A stretch of DNA of 64,000 bases from Sciurus carolinensis (Eukaryota > Chordata > Mammalia > Rodentia > Sciuridae), in assembly GCF_902686445.1 (NCBI RefSeq), contig NW_025920107.1, positions 1,054,001 through 1,118,000 of the forward strand. Direction: 5' to 3'. Positions within the stretch are counted from its first letter, which is position 1. Every line of letters starts with the position of its first letter. The position numbers and the translations under genes are program-made. The notes below the pieces were generated by a model that was given only the letters and a program-made list of their open reading frames with translations, was not told the origin of the DNA and made no database searches. Positions 21,661 to 34,110 of the stretch are shown here, in pieces.

Positions 21661-22387
21661 TTTTGAAATGTTTTAATTTTAATTTCTATGATCTTTATTT
21701 GGGGGAATGCATCATTACCAGTTCTTGCATGTGTTGAAGAGCCCCATCAACAGAGAAGTACCCATGTCACTCATTCTAAACCATGCCTAATTTATCCTTC
21801 TTTGTAGACTCCTTGTTTGGAGAAGGAGCTGAAAGACTCCTGCCCAGGTACACTGCCCTTGGCCCTGGTCACATTCCACTCACATTTGCCAATCCTCTAC
21901 TACCCATAACACTCTACATGGCTATTATATGGGGCATAAAAAAACAAAATGCAAGCCCAGGTTCATGGGCACCACTCCAGTACAGACACATATGTCAGAA
22001 ACTCCTTTTCCCACCACATCAGCACATCCAGTATGCCCATCAGCATCATTGTGATTCTTACTAGGGGGAACACACCTGGTGAGGTATATGTGGATGGCAC
22101 GATACCATTATTTTCAGACACCAACTGTCATCCAACCCATGTGGGATGACAGTGCTCCATCACCAGGAGTCCATGCCAACACTGACCATTAGTAAGGTCA
22201 AACCCAGGACAACTGTATTGACCAGTAGAGTAGGAGACCAAAACTCCCCCAAGAACTATCAAACACACAGGGCCACACCTAGTGGGCAACTATTCTCAAA
22301 TCAAACCCAGGCCACCAGAGCCTCCATCTGTCCATCACACACCATAGCCAGAAAAAAGCTCTATGAATTCACAGAGCTCATCTTTTA

Positions 22388-22597
22388 TGTGTGTGGGAGA
22401 AACAGAGATTCAACTCAGGGGCACTCAATGACTGAATCACATCCCCAGTCCTATTTTGTATTTTATTTACACAAAGGATCTCACTGAGTTGCTTAGAACC
22501 TTACTTTTAATGTGACTAGCCTTTAACTCACTATCCTCCTGCCTCAGGCTCCTGAGCTTCTGGGATTACAAGCATGTGCCACCACACCTGGCCACAG
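22388..22597 (-). mobile_element. B1-dID composite SINE
   Basis: CAGGGGCACTCAATGAC, CACATCCCCAGTCC, then ATCTCACTGAGTTGCTTAG and GGGATTACAAGCATGTGCC. It is a nearly full-length minus-strand copy. Confidence 0.9.
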
Positions 22598-22946
22598 GGC
22601 TCATCCTTTATAAAAGAGTACAACTAATTTAAGTTTGCATTTGTGCCTGGGGCTCCATTCAGCTGGATCTAAGGGGTGATCCTTATCCACCCTCAACCTT
22701 GAAATAGGGCATAGTATATGTTGTACTGCCTCCCACCTGACTCTGCTTTTAGCTTTCTGCTCTCAATTTTATGATAACCAACCAAAAAAGAGAAAAAAAT
22801 TGACAAACACACAAACACACAGGAAAACAAGGAAAAACAAAACTAAACAAAAAGCCCAAAGCTTACTGTACTGTTACTCACTTTTTGACAAGAGGCAAAA
22901 ATTTAAGCAGAGTTGATATGGTTGCTGAAAGTACTTAAGTACAACT

Positions 22947-22977
<31 letters not shown>

Positions 22978-24005
22978 TGGTAGGATAGGTAGAATTTTTA
23001 TTTTGAGGAAAGCATTTCAGTACCCAAAATTAAAAATGTGGTCTTCATGAGAAACTCTACTTACCTGATAGAAAGACAACCCTTAGACAAGTGTATGAGA
23101 AATTAGCCTAAATTTTTAAAGGTTAGGAACAAAATTAGATACTTTCACATTTTCATTTAAGAAAGAGATGTTCTTCTAGGCCTTGCTAAATTCTTAATGT
23201 AATCATTTTTAACTGTACCCAGTAACATTTTACCTGTTTAAAAAGTGCAATAATGCTTTGTATAAATACTTATTTCATGAACAGGATACTACTGCAAGTA
23301 ACCTGTATTATAACTGCTCTGTTATTTTATGTGAACAAATAGATTAAATGTGAAATAATGTGGCATGAATATAAAATTTATAATTCCCAATAAAGAAATA
23401 ATATTTGGGTATCTGTGTGCCAAATAATTCAGCAGCAACCTTCCAAAAGCAGAAGTTACATGAAATGTAAGAAGTGATACTAACATGTTAGTAGCATGTT
23501 ACCACACCACTCTAAATTAAAAAAAAATCATATGGAAGTCCTCAGTTTCTACTAGCCATGACACCAAAATTTATACTCAAATAATGGAGACAATCTCTTC
23601 GTGCACACATAGAACACTTATAAAAATTGACCACCTAATAATGCACAAATGACACTTCAATAATTTCCATAAGATAGCATTCGTAGAAATATTCTGTATT
23701 CACTGTGTAGTAAAATTTGAAATTCATTTAAAAACCAAAGCATCATTTCCAATTGGAAATGTTTTTAATGATTAAATGACTCTTGGGTCAAAATAAGAAT
23801 ACAATCTAAAAATGCAGAATTTGTTAAAATGATGACCTCTTAGAATCTATAATGCAGTAAAACAATGATTCTCTAAAACTTACATCAAATATGAAAGAAT
23901 GAAAAAGAAACCACATGAAAATGTAGGAAAAAAACAATGAAGTAAGTGCAGTTGGAGAAAAATTGCATAATAAAAAGAAAAATTAATTATAAAGCTTATA
24001 AAGTT
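22598..24005. other. AT-rich, no gene recognised
   Basis: No recognised element besides the CA repeat at 22951. Composition is uniformly AT-rich from 22.9 to 24.0 kb. Confidence 0.45.
22951..22977. repeat. (CA)n microsatellite
   Basis: About thirteen CA units. Confidence 0.92.
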
Positions 24006-24020
24006 AAAAAGCTTATGTTA

Positions 24021-24160
24021 GGGCTGGGGAGATAGCTCAGTTGTTAAAATGCTTGCCTTACAAGAACAGGGCCCTGGGTTTAATCCCCAGCACCACACAA
24101 ATATAAATAAATAAATAAAAAGCTAAATTGATTCTGTGGATCCCACATGACTTGCTGAAC
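24021..24160 (+). mobile_element. ID-type SINE with unique 3' tail
   Basis: The SINE body (24021-24094) and AAATAAATAAATAAA tail are followed by about 40 bases of non-repeat sequence (about 24120-24160). Only then comes the second copy of a perfect 15-base target duplication, AAAAAGCTTATGTTA (24006-24020 and 24161-24175). The extra segment was therefore inserted together with the SINE, as expected if Pol III read past the SINE end into its old flank. Confidence 0.9.
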
Positions 24161-24424
24161 AAAAAGCTTATGTTATAAAACTACCAAAAATAAATGAAAC
24201 ATATGTAAGGAAATTATTAAAACACATAAAAAGCAAGTTAAATAAAGGGTGGTACATTCCCCATAATAAATAGCTTTATTTGCCATAAAGATGTCAATAC
24301 TTCCCATTTTAAAAATCTTTGGAGCTAAGTCAATTAATATTTGAACATACAGAAATGGACCCATTCATGGAAATCTAAAACAGTGGTAAGACATTGCAAA
24401 TAGTTCTGGAAAGCAATTAATTAA

Positions 24425-24570
24425 AATGGTGGTGTTTCAGTTAGATTTTCCTGCATTACCAAACAACCCAAAGTTAAATGACTTAATTCACAATAACAAT
24501 GTGTTGCCTCTCATCAAACTGAAGATCACTTGTCAAGGCCTTATGGTTCCAAGGAGCAGCCTTGTAGCAG
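24425..24570 (+). mobile_element. Old interspersed repeat, family uncertain
   Basis: The layout (CATTACCAAACAACCC, then AGTTAAATGACTTAA) resembles an ancient repeat found across placental mammals. I cannot name it from memory. Confidence 0.3.
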
Positions 24571-25094
24571 AAGCAGTATGTTCAGTTACAGGTGGTGAGG
24601 TTGGTGGGCTACCCCAGGCCAGATTTGGTGCACAATTGTGGGGTTAGGATCAGATTCAAAAGATAGTGATGTAGGAGTGTTGATAAGGCATAGCACATAG
24701 GGGACTGCAGTCAGAAATCACTGCTGTGGTGCAGGCAAAGGCAGCTCCAGATACAAAAATGTCAGATTCCCTGTGAAACCAAAAAGGCTCATCTCTTCCT
24801 CTTGAGGCCTGCCCAGAGTCTTCAGGAAAGGGGTTAATATTGGCAGTGAAATTTTCAATGTGTAGGTCAGATGCTCTTTGCACAATCACTGGTCTGACCT
24901 TATTATTTGGCATAACAGGGTCAGAAGTACAATGCATTATGTGACCAGATGAGAGGAAAGGGATACATTTGGCAATTAACACTAAAGGGCAGCACACACC
25001 GCAAGACAAAGAGACATCCAGGAAGCTCTATGCAAAACATCCTTGGGCAACAGTGACCATGAGAATAACTGGAAGAAAAGAGAGTCAATCCCCA

Positions 25095-25180
25095 AATCCC
25101 CCCCCCGTGATGAGAACTGAACCCAGGCCTTGTACTTGCAAGGCAAGCACTCTACCAACTGAACTATATATGCCCAGCCC
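25095..25180 (-). mobile_element. ID-type SINE, minus strand
   Basis: C-run tail side, GAACTGAACCCAGGCC (B box), GAGTTGG/A box in reverse. CAATCCCCA occurs on both sides (25086 and 25181), a short target duplication. Confidence 0.88.
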
Positions 25181-25189
25181 CAATCCCCA

Positions 25190-27960
25190 CACTTTAATGT
25201 CTCCAAGTAGAAGAGAGGTCATGGTAGAAGAGAGTTTTGCTTTGCACTTAGCAAAGTGTAAGTATCTCAGAATTCCTTACTGCTCTTTTTATGTTCAAGT
25301 ACAATCACATTATAGTTCATTATCTATATCCATGGGTCCTGCATCCACAACTTCAACCAACCACAGAGAGAATCTATTTAGTGAAAAAATTATGTGTACT
25401 GAATATATGTAGAGTTAATTTTCCTATCACTATTCCCTAAACAATGCAGTATAACAAGCACTAATTTAACATTTACATCATAATAGGTATTATAAATCAT
25501 CTACATATGATTGAAGGTATATGAAATGATTTACCTAGGTAATATGTAAATATTCCCTTTTATATAAGGAACTTTATCTTTGGTATCCACAAGGGATCTT
25601 AGAACCAGTCCCATGTGAACCCTAATGAATAGGTATAACTGAGCAATATTGTCTGTGTTAGAATGGAGTGGAACCACTAAAAATAAATGTGAATTCTTTC
25701 ACAGGAGTGAAAAATTCTTCTTTCTGCAACTTAGAATTGAGTTTAAAATACACAAAGAAATAGATTTTCTACAGGCATTTTACACTGCCAGGCATGACTG
25801 TGAGCTATTAGCAACACCGACACCCTTTGACTCTACCTGCCATACTGGGAACTCAGGATAGAACCTCATTTTCAAACTAAAGATCTTTAGGGAGGTTAGT
25901 GAACAAAGGTTTCAAATCAGTGCAAACTACTGTTCTCTGAAACCTACATAAAATGGACTGAGGACCCCTTTCTTGAAGGGGTTTTCATCAGCCTTTAAAT
26001 CACTGAATTCAAAAGATCTGGCAAGAAACAATTGAGGAGGATAAGCTTATATGAGACTCATGATTTCAGAGGTTGTTGACAGTAACTTTTAACTGGATTC
26101 TAAAGCTAGATGGTATTCTTCTGTTGAATGTCACAGGAAACACACATATATCTTCAACAAGTGTCAGATAAGGTCAAACATTTGGTAAATGCCAAAGTAT
26201 GACCTCTGTATCAGGCACAAAGAATGCCGTTTGAAGTCTTTGCTTCCTCTTTAAGGGTCTACAGAGACCTAAAGTGAGTTGGAGCTTTATTTGAAAAGTA
26301 AAAAAACTTCAGGATGCAGGTCTGCTACCACTCACCTACCCTGCAGTTATTTCAGAAGGAATGACTGAAAGGGAATAAAGGGGAAGGCCATTTAAGTTTT
26401 ATTTATTCACAAATATCTCCAACTAACTTTTACTCATTTTTGATGTCACAAAAATGTTTCCATGATAACCCCACAATGATATTAAGATAGAATATCTCTT
26501 GAGTGGGATTTTATTTGATAGCCTCTCATCAATTCTTGTCTCCCAATGGGCATATACTAACTCCCACTGTAAGTCCCATTACCTTGAACTTTTTGAACAG
26601 TAGAAGACCCCTGAGAAGACTCCATGTATGCACAGACATATCTGTGAAAACTACTGCAGATGTGGACTTAGTTTTTTTGCCACACTGGTCAGTAGTTTTG
26701 AGCCAGGGCAATTGTCAGATCCAAGGAACATTTGTCCTGGCTAAAATACTTTGATTGTCCATATTTTCAGGGTCCAGTATTAAGAAATCTAGTAGGTAAA
26801 TACCAGAGTTACTACTAAACACATCATCATGCACAGGGAAGTCCTTCATCACAAAGAAGCACCTAATTCCTGCTGAGGTTTAAGAATCCTAGTCTAGATC
26901 ATAAATGCTATACAGGAAGGCACTTGGGCTTTTCTCATTCATATTTTGTCCCCATTGTTTCAAACACAGAGATTATCTCCTACTCAATAAAGAAGGGAGA
27001 AAAGAAACAAAAGGGGGAGAGGGAGACGCATAGCCTATTCTCAGGAGAAACTTCAAACTTGGAGGTAGAGGCCTGATTACTAATTTGGGCCTGATTCTTG
27101 TGCTACAGTCTCTCTGTCAGAAAGTTTTTCATCCTTCCAAAAATTTTCCAGTCAGAGCCCCATTGTTGTTGTTGAACCAGATACCTCTACTTGAATGTCA
27201 GGCAAGAATCCTCCTAGGTAGTAATTCCCAATTGAAAAGTAATATTTCCTCCTTCTATATCCCAAGCATGTACAATGAGTCATTAAGAACTTGAGCTGCA
27301 TGCACAGGGCATGCATGCACACAAAACACACACACACACAAACTACCATGCAGGACATTAAAATCCACTGCCCCATGCTGGAACTGGTGGTCTGAGAAGG
27401 TCTTAGTCAACTGCAAGGAAACTCTGTTGACTTCTGATACCAGGCATTCCAGAGTGGTCTGTGCAGTGCTTCACTTCCCCTTCCATGTTGCTATCAGAAT
27501 ATAAGCTCCAGTGAGACACAATGTCATGCAAGGACAGCCCACTGCCCTCTTCTCTGTATTTGAGAAGTCTTCTCTTTTCCAGGCTTGCTGAGCCTACTCC
27601 AGGCAGATACCTGCACATTAGTGTTTGAGGATCAAATGAAAGACTGTTGAGGGACATCTGCACTATCTGCTCTGCTGGCCAAAATTTTTGTCTTACCTGA
27701 AGATTCTCCATTAAAACTAGGTGTTCTCCTGTGCAGTCACTCAGAAGTCTGCTTAGTGTCCATGAAGTGTGTAATCTAGAAGATGATAAACACAAGTCCT
27801 AGTCTGGATGGACCAGAGGGCAGACTTGCTAGGAACATCTGCAGGATTATACTTTTCTTCATTTCTTGGAATGGATTTTGGTTATGTTAACCATTACTTT
27901 ACTGTTGGTAGTCTGTTGCTTTGACATTGGGGTTCTGCAGAACCTTAAGGACATGCTCCC
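25190..27960. other. No gene recognised
   Basis: About 2.8 kb without a repeat family or gene I can name. A 130-codon minus-strand open frame (27403-27795) has no recognisable domain and no conserved context. Confidence 0.4.
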
Positions 27961-27964
27961 CTAT

Positions 27965-28180
27965 GCTGTGTGTGTGTGAGGGGGTGGTGAGTATTGGAAT
28001 TGAACCCAGGAGCATTCTCTATCTTATATACAACTGAAGCATATCTCTACCCATTTCAAATTATATTTCAAGACAGAATCTCATTAAATCACCCAGGTTG
28101 TCTTTAAATTTGCAATCCTCCTGCTTTAATCCCTTGAGCCACTTGGATTTCTGGCATGTACCATAGTACACAGAGCATGC
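27965..28180 (-). mobile_element. Diverged B1-dID SINE
   Basis: GAATTGAACCCAGGAGCA, then GACAGAATCTCATTAAATC and AATCCTCCTGCTTTAATCCC. A GT-run is at its left end. Confidence 0.75.
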
Positions 28181-30088
28181 CATCTGGGGGATAGCAATTC
28201 CTAGAATAGTCAGCTATCTCCCCAGTATGTTCACTTTACCCAAACTAACAAATCAAGTTCCCACACCACCAATACCCTCCCTTTTGGACTCCTACCCTCC
28301 TAGGCCACTATCTGTCTGCCCTAATCACACCAGGTCCAGGTAAAGGAGAATCAGTAAGGGCCCTTGCCCCTAGAGCCTACTGAAATTACTGAAACAATGT
28401 AACCCTAAAGCTTCTTATGCTGCTTCAACTTTTCTTTCTGCACAAATACATTAAAGTCTCATTCCCATGTTCTCCCCTACCTTCCATACCCTCTGTCTCC
28501 TGACCAATCCTTGTGCCTTCCTCATGGCCCTGCACAACTATTTTAGGCAACTGTAGAGGTCTGTGCCTATCAAATCTGTTTCTGAGTCTTACCATACCAG
28601 ATTAAAACAAACCCAAGTTAAACTCACAAAAATGCCAAACCTGCAAAGTTTCTTGAAAGGGCCAAGCAATTACATCCATGACCTGCACCTAGGTAATGAG
28701 GGTTGTACTCAGTTCTGTACTTTCCATTTTCTGATATAGGCACTCATTATCTTAATGTTGGAGAACAGTTTGGGCTGCCAGAAGTGCAATGGGAGGAAGG
28801 CTTCTACACTTGAGAAACAGAAACTGTGCAAACATTATTCCTGTTACACATGCTCTTCTGTCATGGCTGCAACCTTGGGACACAGAAGAGGCTCAGAAGC
28901 AGACAAAAGCTCTCTATAGTAGGGAATAGAGCCTGACTTAAATCCAAGTTTTAAATACTAGTTCTCCTCCTGCTTCCTCACTTACCTTCCCAGTGAACAA
29001 TTCAAAGTGCAAAAAAAGAAACATCTTTTTCTTTTCTGGGTATCTTTACAATCAGATTAGACTTTCTATGAGAAGAAAATACCCTGTTGCTGTTATACGC
29101 CCTTGTCTTAAGGGTATTAAGGCCAGTGACTAGACCTCTGACAGCCCCCATGACTCCAGCCTGTGAAAAAATGGTCCTCTTGCTCTGCAAGAGAATGAGG
29201 ACTTGTACAATTCTAAAAAATCTTTCTTCTACAGTACCATGGCCATTGCTCCCTCTAGTCAATGTCATGGCTACATATCACTTCCTTGAAACCACAGTAA
29301 AATCAGCCTCAGCACACTGACACTTTAGCGTTTCTGATGCGACCCAGAGAAGCCAGAAGACTGGCTGCAAAGGGCCCCTCTGTGCTTGTAGAAAAGTGTA
29401 TCCCTGCCGTATAGTGTTCGCAGGGTACAATGGTGGGGATCTGCTCTCTATGACCCAAGATCTTCCCTAGAAGAAAAAACGTGGTCCCAAACGTGTTACC
29501 AATCATGATCAAAGTGCAGAGAAAAGTTCTCATGTTCTGCACTGATTTTGCTCCAGTTACACTCAAGGTTTCTGGAGCCTCAGTCTCCAGCTCCTTCAGG
29601 AAAAGTAAATGGGAGAAAGTGTAAGATGGAACTGAACACCAGGACTGTCTTTCTCTTCCTCATGCTCTAGAGGGTTGGTCCACTGGGAGAAAAAGTTGGA
29701 CCTGGTTCCTGAGCAGCAAAGGCACTTGGTCCTCACTGCAGCATTCAAATGGTCAATGAGGCCAGAATGGTCATTATCCACAACCAGGTTTTAGATGTCT
29801 CCACAAGATAGACAAATTTCCATTCCCACCACTTTTACATAAATATTTGCATGTGAGGAATTTTATCCTAGAGATTTACCAGCACAAATAAGAAACCTCT
29901 GTGTAGTACAAGCAGGAATGAAATGAGAGTATCATTTTCAGTCAGCATTCTCCAGTGCATGAGGCTCTGGTAGATTCTTAATCCAATAAGACCACTGTGC
30001 ATTTATCCAGTCAAAAGTGAGCAGTGCTCTAAGCTTCTGTCCCACCCTGTTTAGCCTAATCAAACTGCAAGTACTTTTATTCAATCAG
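28181..30088. other. No gene recognised
   Basis: Minus-strand open frames at 29002-29268 and 29309-29566 are adjacent, and the second contains a hydrophobic stretch. I recognise no family and there are stops between them. A decayed retrocopy is possible but unsupported. Confidence 0.35.
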
Positions 30089-30100
30089 AAGTGAACCTTG

Positions 30101-30199
30101 GGGCTGTGGAGATAGCTCAGTTGGTAGAGTGCTTGCCTCACAAACATAAGGCCCTGGGTTTGATCCCCAGTACCGCAAAAAAAAAAAAAAAAAAAAAAA
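30101..30199 (+). mobile_element. Young ID-type SINE
   Basis: An intact body close to the subfamily consensus, with an uninterrupted A tail of more than 20 bases. The perfect 12-base target duplication AAGTGAACCTTG is at 30089-30100 and 30200-30211. The pure tail and exact duplication point to a recent insertion. Confidence 0.96.
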
Positions 30200-30678
30200 A
30201 AGTGAACCTTGCTCTGACACCCTAAAAACTGGAATCCACAACATGGCTACACCCATTCTATTAACTAAAAAAATGTGCCTCAGTTTATGTGGTTCTTAAT
30301 ATGTATTGTAAATCTAGTAAAAATTCATTTGTCTGTACTAGCATTTTGGTTACTGTATGACTACTGACAAATATGTATATATAATACAGAAAAAAAGCAA
30401 GAACTTTCAGAGTTGAATTATTCATTAGAAAAAAAAAACACAGTGCCAACCTAAAGTGGAACTGTTTTATTTTTAAATACAAAGAAAAATGAATAATACA
30501 ATCTGTCCTGGATTATATTTAATTCACTCTAGTCCATTAGCAGAATGTGACTTTTAACTTTGTTTTCATAGGGAGAGGCCAATGAAGGCAGAAATAACTC
30601 TCTAGGACTTTCAATGTCATCATCTAACTGATGTGGAGAATTAGGTCATTTTCAAGGACTCTATGCACTTAATCATTT

Positions 30679-30918
30679 TTTGGGTGGAGGGTAGCAGGAA
30701 TTGAACACAGGTGCACTCGACCACTAAGCCACATCTCCAGTCTATTTAATTCTTTTGTATTTTAATTATAGACAGGGTCTCACTGAGTTGCTGAGAACAT
30801 CGCTTTTTTTTTTTTTTTTAGAACATCTTTTTTGTTGAGGCTGGCTTTGAACTCACAGTCCTCCTGCCTCAGCCTCCTAATACACAGTGATTACAGAAAA
30901 AGCCATCATGTTCAACTG
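30679..30918 (-). mobile_element. B1-dID composite SINE
   Basis: GAATTGAACACAGGTGCACT, GCCACATCTCCAG, GACAGGGTCTCACTGAGTTG, a T-run inside, then CTGGCTTTGAACTC and GTGATTACAG. Nearly full length. Confidence 0.88.
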
Positions 30919-30923
30919 GACTT

Positions 30924-31759
30924 AATCTTTTATTCTCCACATTTTTACTAGTGCATTATAGTTGTACAAAATGCTGAGATTTGTTGCTACATATTTGTAC
31001 ATGCACACAATATAAACATATAATTTGGCCAATATCACTCCTCGGCACTTGTTTCCTCTCTCCCCAATAGCAACACATTGGTCCCTTTCTTCTACTGATC
31101 TTTCCATGAGTTTATAGGAGATTCATCTCCAGCTTTGTTTTCCTTTATCCTCTCATATGGCATATGACCCTTAATCCTCTGATTTTGACTGCTTTCACTT
31201 AACACAATGGTCTCTAGTTTTATCCATTTTTCCTGCAAATGACATAATTTTATTTTTTCTTTATTCCTGAATTAAATTCTGTTTTGTATATATACCACAT
31301 TTTTTTTAGCTTTTCATCCATTGATCGATGCCTAGGATGTTTCTGTAGTTTGGCTATTGTGAATTGTGCAGCTATAAATATGGGTATATATGTACCACTG
31401 TAGTATAATGATTTTAATTCTTCAGGATAAATGAAGAGAAGTGGTATATCTTGGTCATATGGTGATTCCTTGCCTAGTCTTTTGAGGAGCCTCCATACTT
31501 ATTTCCATAGTGATTGTACTAATTTACAGTTCCAGTAACAAAAATTTTTCATTTTTCTCCACATGATATCCAGAATTTATTATTTGTATTTTTGATGATT
31601 GTCATTCTGATTGTGGGAAGTGAAATTTCATTGTAGTTTTGATAGACCTTTTCCCAATTAGTAATGATGTAGAATATTTTGGGGGTATATTTGTTGTCTA
31701 TTTGTATTTCTTTTGTTTTTGAAGTATTTGTTTAGTTTATTTGCCCATTTATTACTTGA
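30924..31759 (-). mobile_element. LINE-1 3' part (ORF2 end and 3' UTR), minus strand
   Basis: Read antisense, it has the usual C-terminal ORF2 landmarks: GGCTATTGTGAATTGTGC, the AATTCTTCAGGATAAATG-like region, TTGAGGAGCCTCCATACT and the preceding 3' UTR. ORF2 encodes reverse transcriptase/endonuclease; only the last part is here and it is worn. ERV copy 3 is inserted in it, and LINE-1-like sequence resumes at 35972. Confidence 0.82.
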
Positions 31760-32156
31760 TTTTAGTTAGATGTAAAGGGGGCAGTTTTGGTTCGTCGATA
31801 ACTCCCAGAAAAGATGCTCTGCAGATACAGGTCTCACACGAGGAACTTTTATTCAAGTGGACCAAACGTGTCTGCTCGGGGGAAAGGGGAAAGGGAAAGA
31901 GAGAGAAAAAGATGGCACCCGGTTCTTTGTATTGGAATTTCACGGGCTGGGAGGAACCAATCATGGAGGAGAATTATTACAGACTGACTGATGGACCAAT
32001 GACATATTGGAACGTAATGTAGGGGGGGGCAGGAAGGTTACAGCGACGTAAGCTGGAAATTAAGCCGGAAATTCGTGTAACGGGAGAGGCGGGCTTAACA
32101 CAGATTGACAGGTGATGCCTGTAGCGGGAGAGGAAAAGGTGGCTTTATACCTAACA
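31760..32156 (-). repeat. 3' LTR of ERV copy 3
   Basis: On the minus strand TGTTAGGTATAAAGCC... to ...CTAACTAAAA; the terminal CA is mutated to AA (TT on the plus strand). AATAAA on the minus strand is at 31848-31853. CCAATCA and CCAATGA boxes read on the plus strand. Confidence 0.88.
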
Positions 32157-32175
32157 TTCCCCCATTTCCTTTTTT
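32157..32175 (-). promoter_or_regulatory. Polypurine tract of ERV copy 3
   Basis: On the minus strand AAAAAAGGAAATGGGGGAA abuts the TGTTAGG LTR start, fixing the orientation. Confidence 0.85.
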
Positions 32176-32299
32176 ATAAAAAAAAGTTTTTTGGGTACAT
32201 GAATGAAGGTCAGTTTTCTGTAATTACTTCCTGCTGGGGTGTGGAATGTAGAGCTGGTATCATTGTGACAGGAAGAACTGGAGACTTGATAGTTTCTCT

Positions 32300-32358
32300 G
32301 GAGGCACATCTGCAGCCAGGCTCCAATCCTGGAGGCACATCTGAAGCCAGGCTCCAAT
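32300..32358. repeat. Two-unit tandem duplication (about 30 bp)
   Basis: GGAGGCACATCTGCAGCCAG recurs 31 bases on with a single C to A change. It lies just inside the 3' end of ERV copy 3. Confidence 0.88.
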
Positions 32359-32419
32359 TTTTGTGAAATCCTGATATTTCTGCAATACAAGTTGATTAAT
32401 TGACATGGAAGTAAAAGAC

Positions 32420-34110
32420 AGGGGGTGGAAGAACTGAGAAGTTGTTCCCATAACAAGGCCTAGCAAAGGCTGGAGAGGATAGGCCCTCATTTGGGAATTT
32501 CAACATTGTCTAGGTCATCAGGAATGTGAACACAACATTTAGTACTAGCAAACATAGATTAAGCCTATTTGTGTCTGTAGGCCTTAAGCTGACTAAAAAC
32601 AGAAATTCTGACTCTAGCAGTTTCTCTTGGTAGTTACTATTATTTTTAAATGCCCAAGAATAGCTATACTTTGGTTTTAACTGATTTTCTAGGTGTTTAA
32701 GATCAAACTGGTCAAAGTGACCTGCTCCTGTCTGTTAAAGAGTCAGCTAAGTTTCCACAGGGGTCACTCATAGAGAACTTAAGAGCAGTTTCTTAGCTCC
32801 ACTAGTGCAATTGGTTAGGCAGGGTCTTTTCGATGATGTGACTTTCCTTGAAAGCGCCAGTGATGTCTCCCTTTTTCTGTGACCCTCCTCTGCAGCAGAT
32901 GCACTGAGTCGCTTTTTCTCTAGCAGTCTCATCAATCTCCTTGTTCAGGAGGTTGTGTGACTCAGAGTTGCAAAGCTTTTTGGAGAAGTCCTCTTATTCC
33001 CTGGGTTCAGGCTGACTTTGAGGCCAAGACCCAAATATAGAGTTTTTCTTGGCCTCTGTATTTAATTTCTATCTTTAAGTTTGATCTTAACCATCAAGCA
33101 AGTCAGTCTCACCAGTCATAAAGTAAGAGTACTGGGCTTTAGCTTTAATGTCTATAACTTTACAGTTATTTACCCTTTTATCTAATTGGGGTTTACATTA
33201 TCTGTTCTATAGGTGATGGCGTACTATTCCAAGTTAATTTACAGTGTTCACTCTTGAAGCAGTACTTCTGCAAAATATTGATCAGGCAACAATTAGAGTT
33301 TACAAGGAAAATACAAAATAGAATTACCAACAGTAAAGCATTCAGTTTGTGCAATAGCTATCTTGAATTTTGGCTGAGTCCCATATTTGCTACTGCATAT
33401 TACACTCTTTATTAAATGTCATTTTACATATACCCTATTGATGACAGGTTCTATAACATAATATTAAATGATAGGGTAACCATTACAGACAAGTTTAATT
33501 TGGAGAACAGCAGCTTGATAAATTTTCTGCTTTAAAAGCTTGTATACCTGGAAAATATGAACACATTTAATATACAAAGAATAATGTTTTAAGTATGTTA
33601 CTCCATGGAGTAACCTTATAAATTAATCAGATGTTTCTAACAAACACATTTGAGTAATTCCATACATGTTGACTCCAATTCACTCATCTTATTGTAGAAA
33701 AATCAAGATATTAGACAAGTGTACCAATAGTATTTGCTATCTCTTTTCTGTTGAAGAAAATTCCTAGAAAATTGATGTTAGACATTTTATAAATATTAAT
33801 ATTTTATTAGTTTGACCACTTAGAGACTTGTGAGTTAATTTTAAGGACATTTTACTTTTATTAGTATACCCAATTTAAATTGAACCTCATTAAATCACGT
33901 GAATTAAAAATATTTGGATCCATTTTTAAAATTTAATTTTTATGCGTGCTTATATTTAACACAAAAGTAAAGGCCTTGTAATATTTATCTCCATTGCAAT
34001 GTAGATGTTCAAAAATAACTCGAGTTGGATAAAAAGAACTGATCAAAAATCATTAACCTAGGTCTGTAGGATCAAAATTGTGAGCTCAAAAATACAGCAT
34101 TTAAGAAAAA
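32420..34110 (-). mobile_element. Shared ERV core in copy 3
   Basis: Matches copy 2 block by block: 32420-33385 to 9600-10830, 33385-33430 to 11580-11635, 33430-33575 to 11880-12070, and 33585-34110 to 12910-13600. The missing blocks (about 0.75 and 0.84 kb) look like internal deletions. A decayed nucleocapsid segment is at 32750-32960. Confidence 0.8.

Noticed and set aside
27403..27795. 130-codon minus-strand open frame
   Set aside because: No domain, no signal peptide, no recognisable splice context or repeat partner; within chance for 64 kb.
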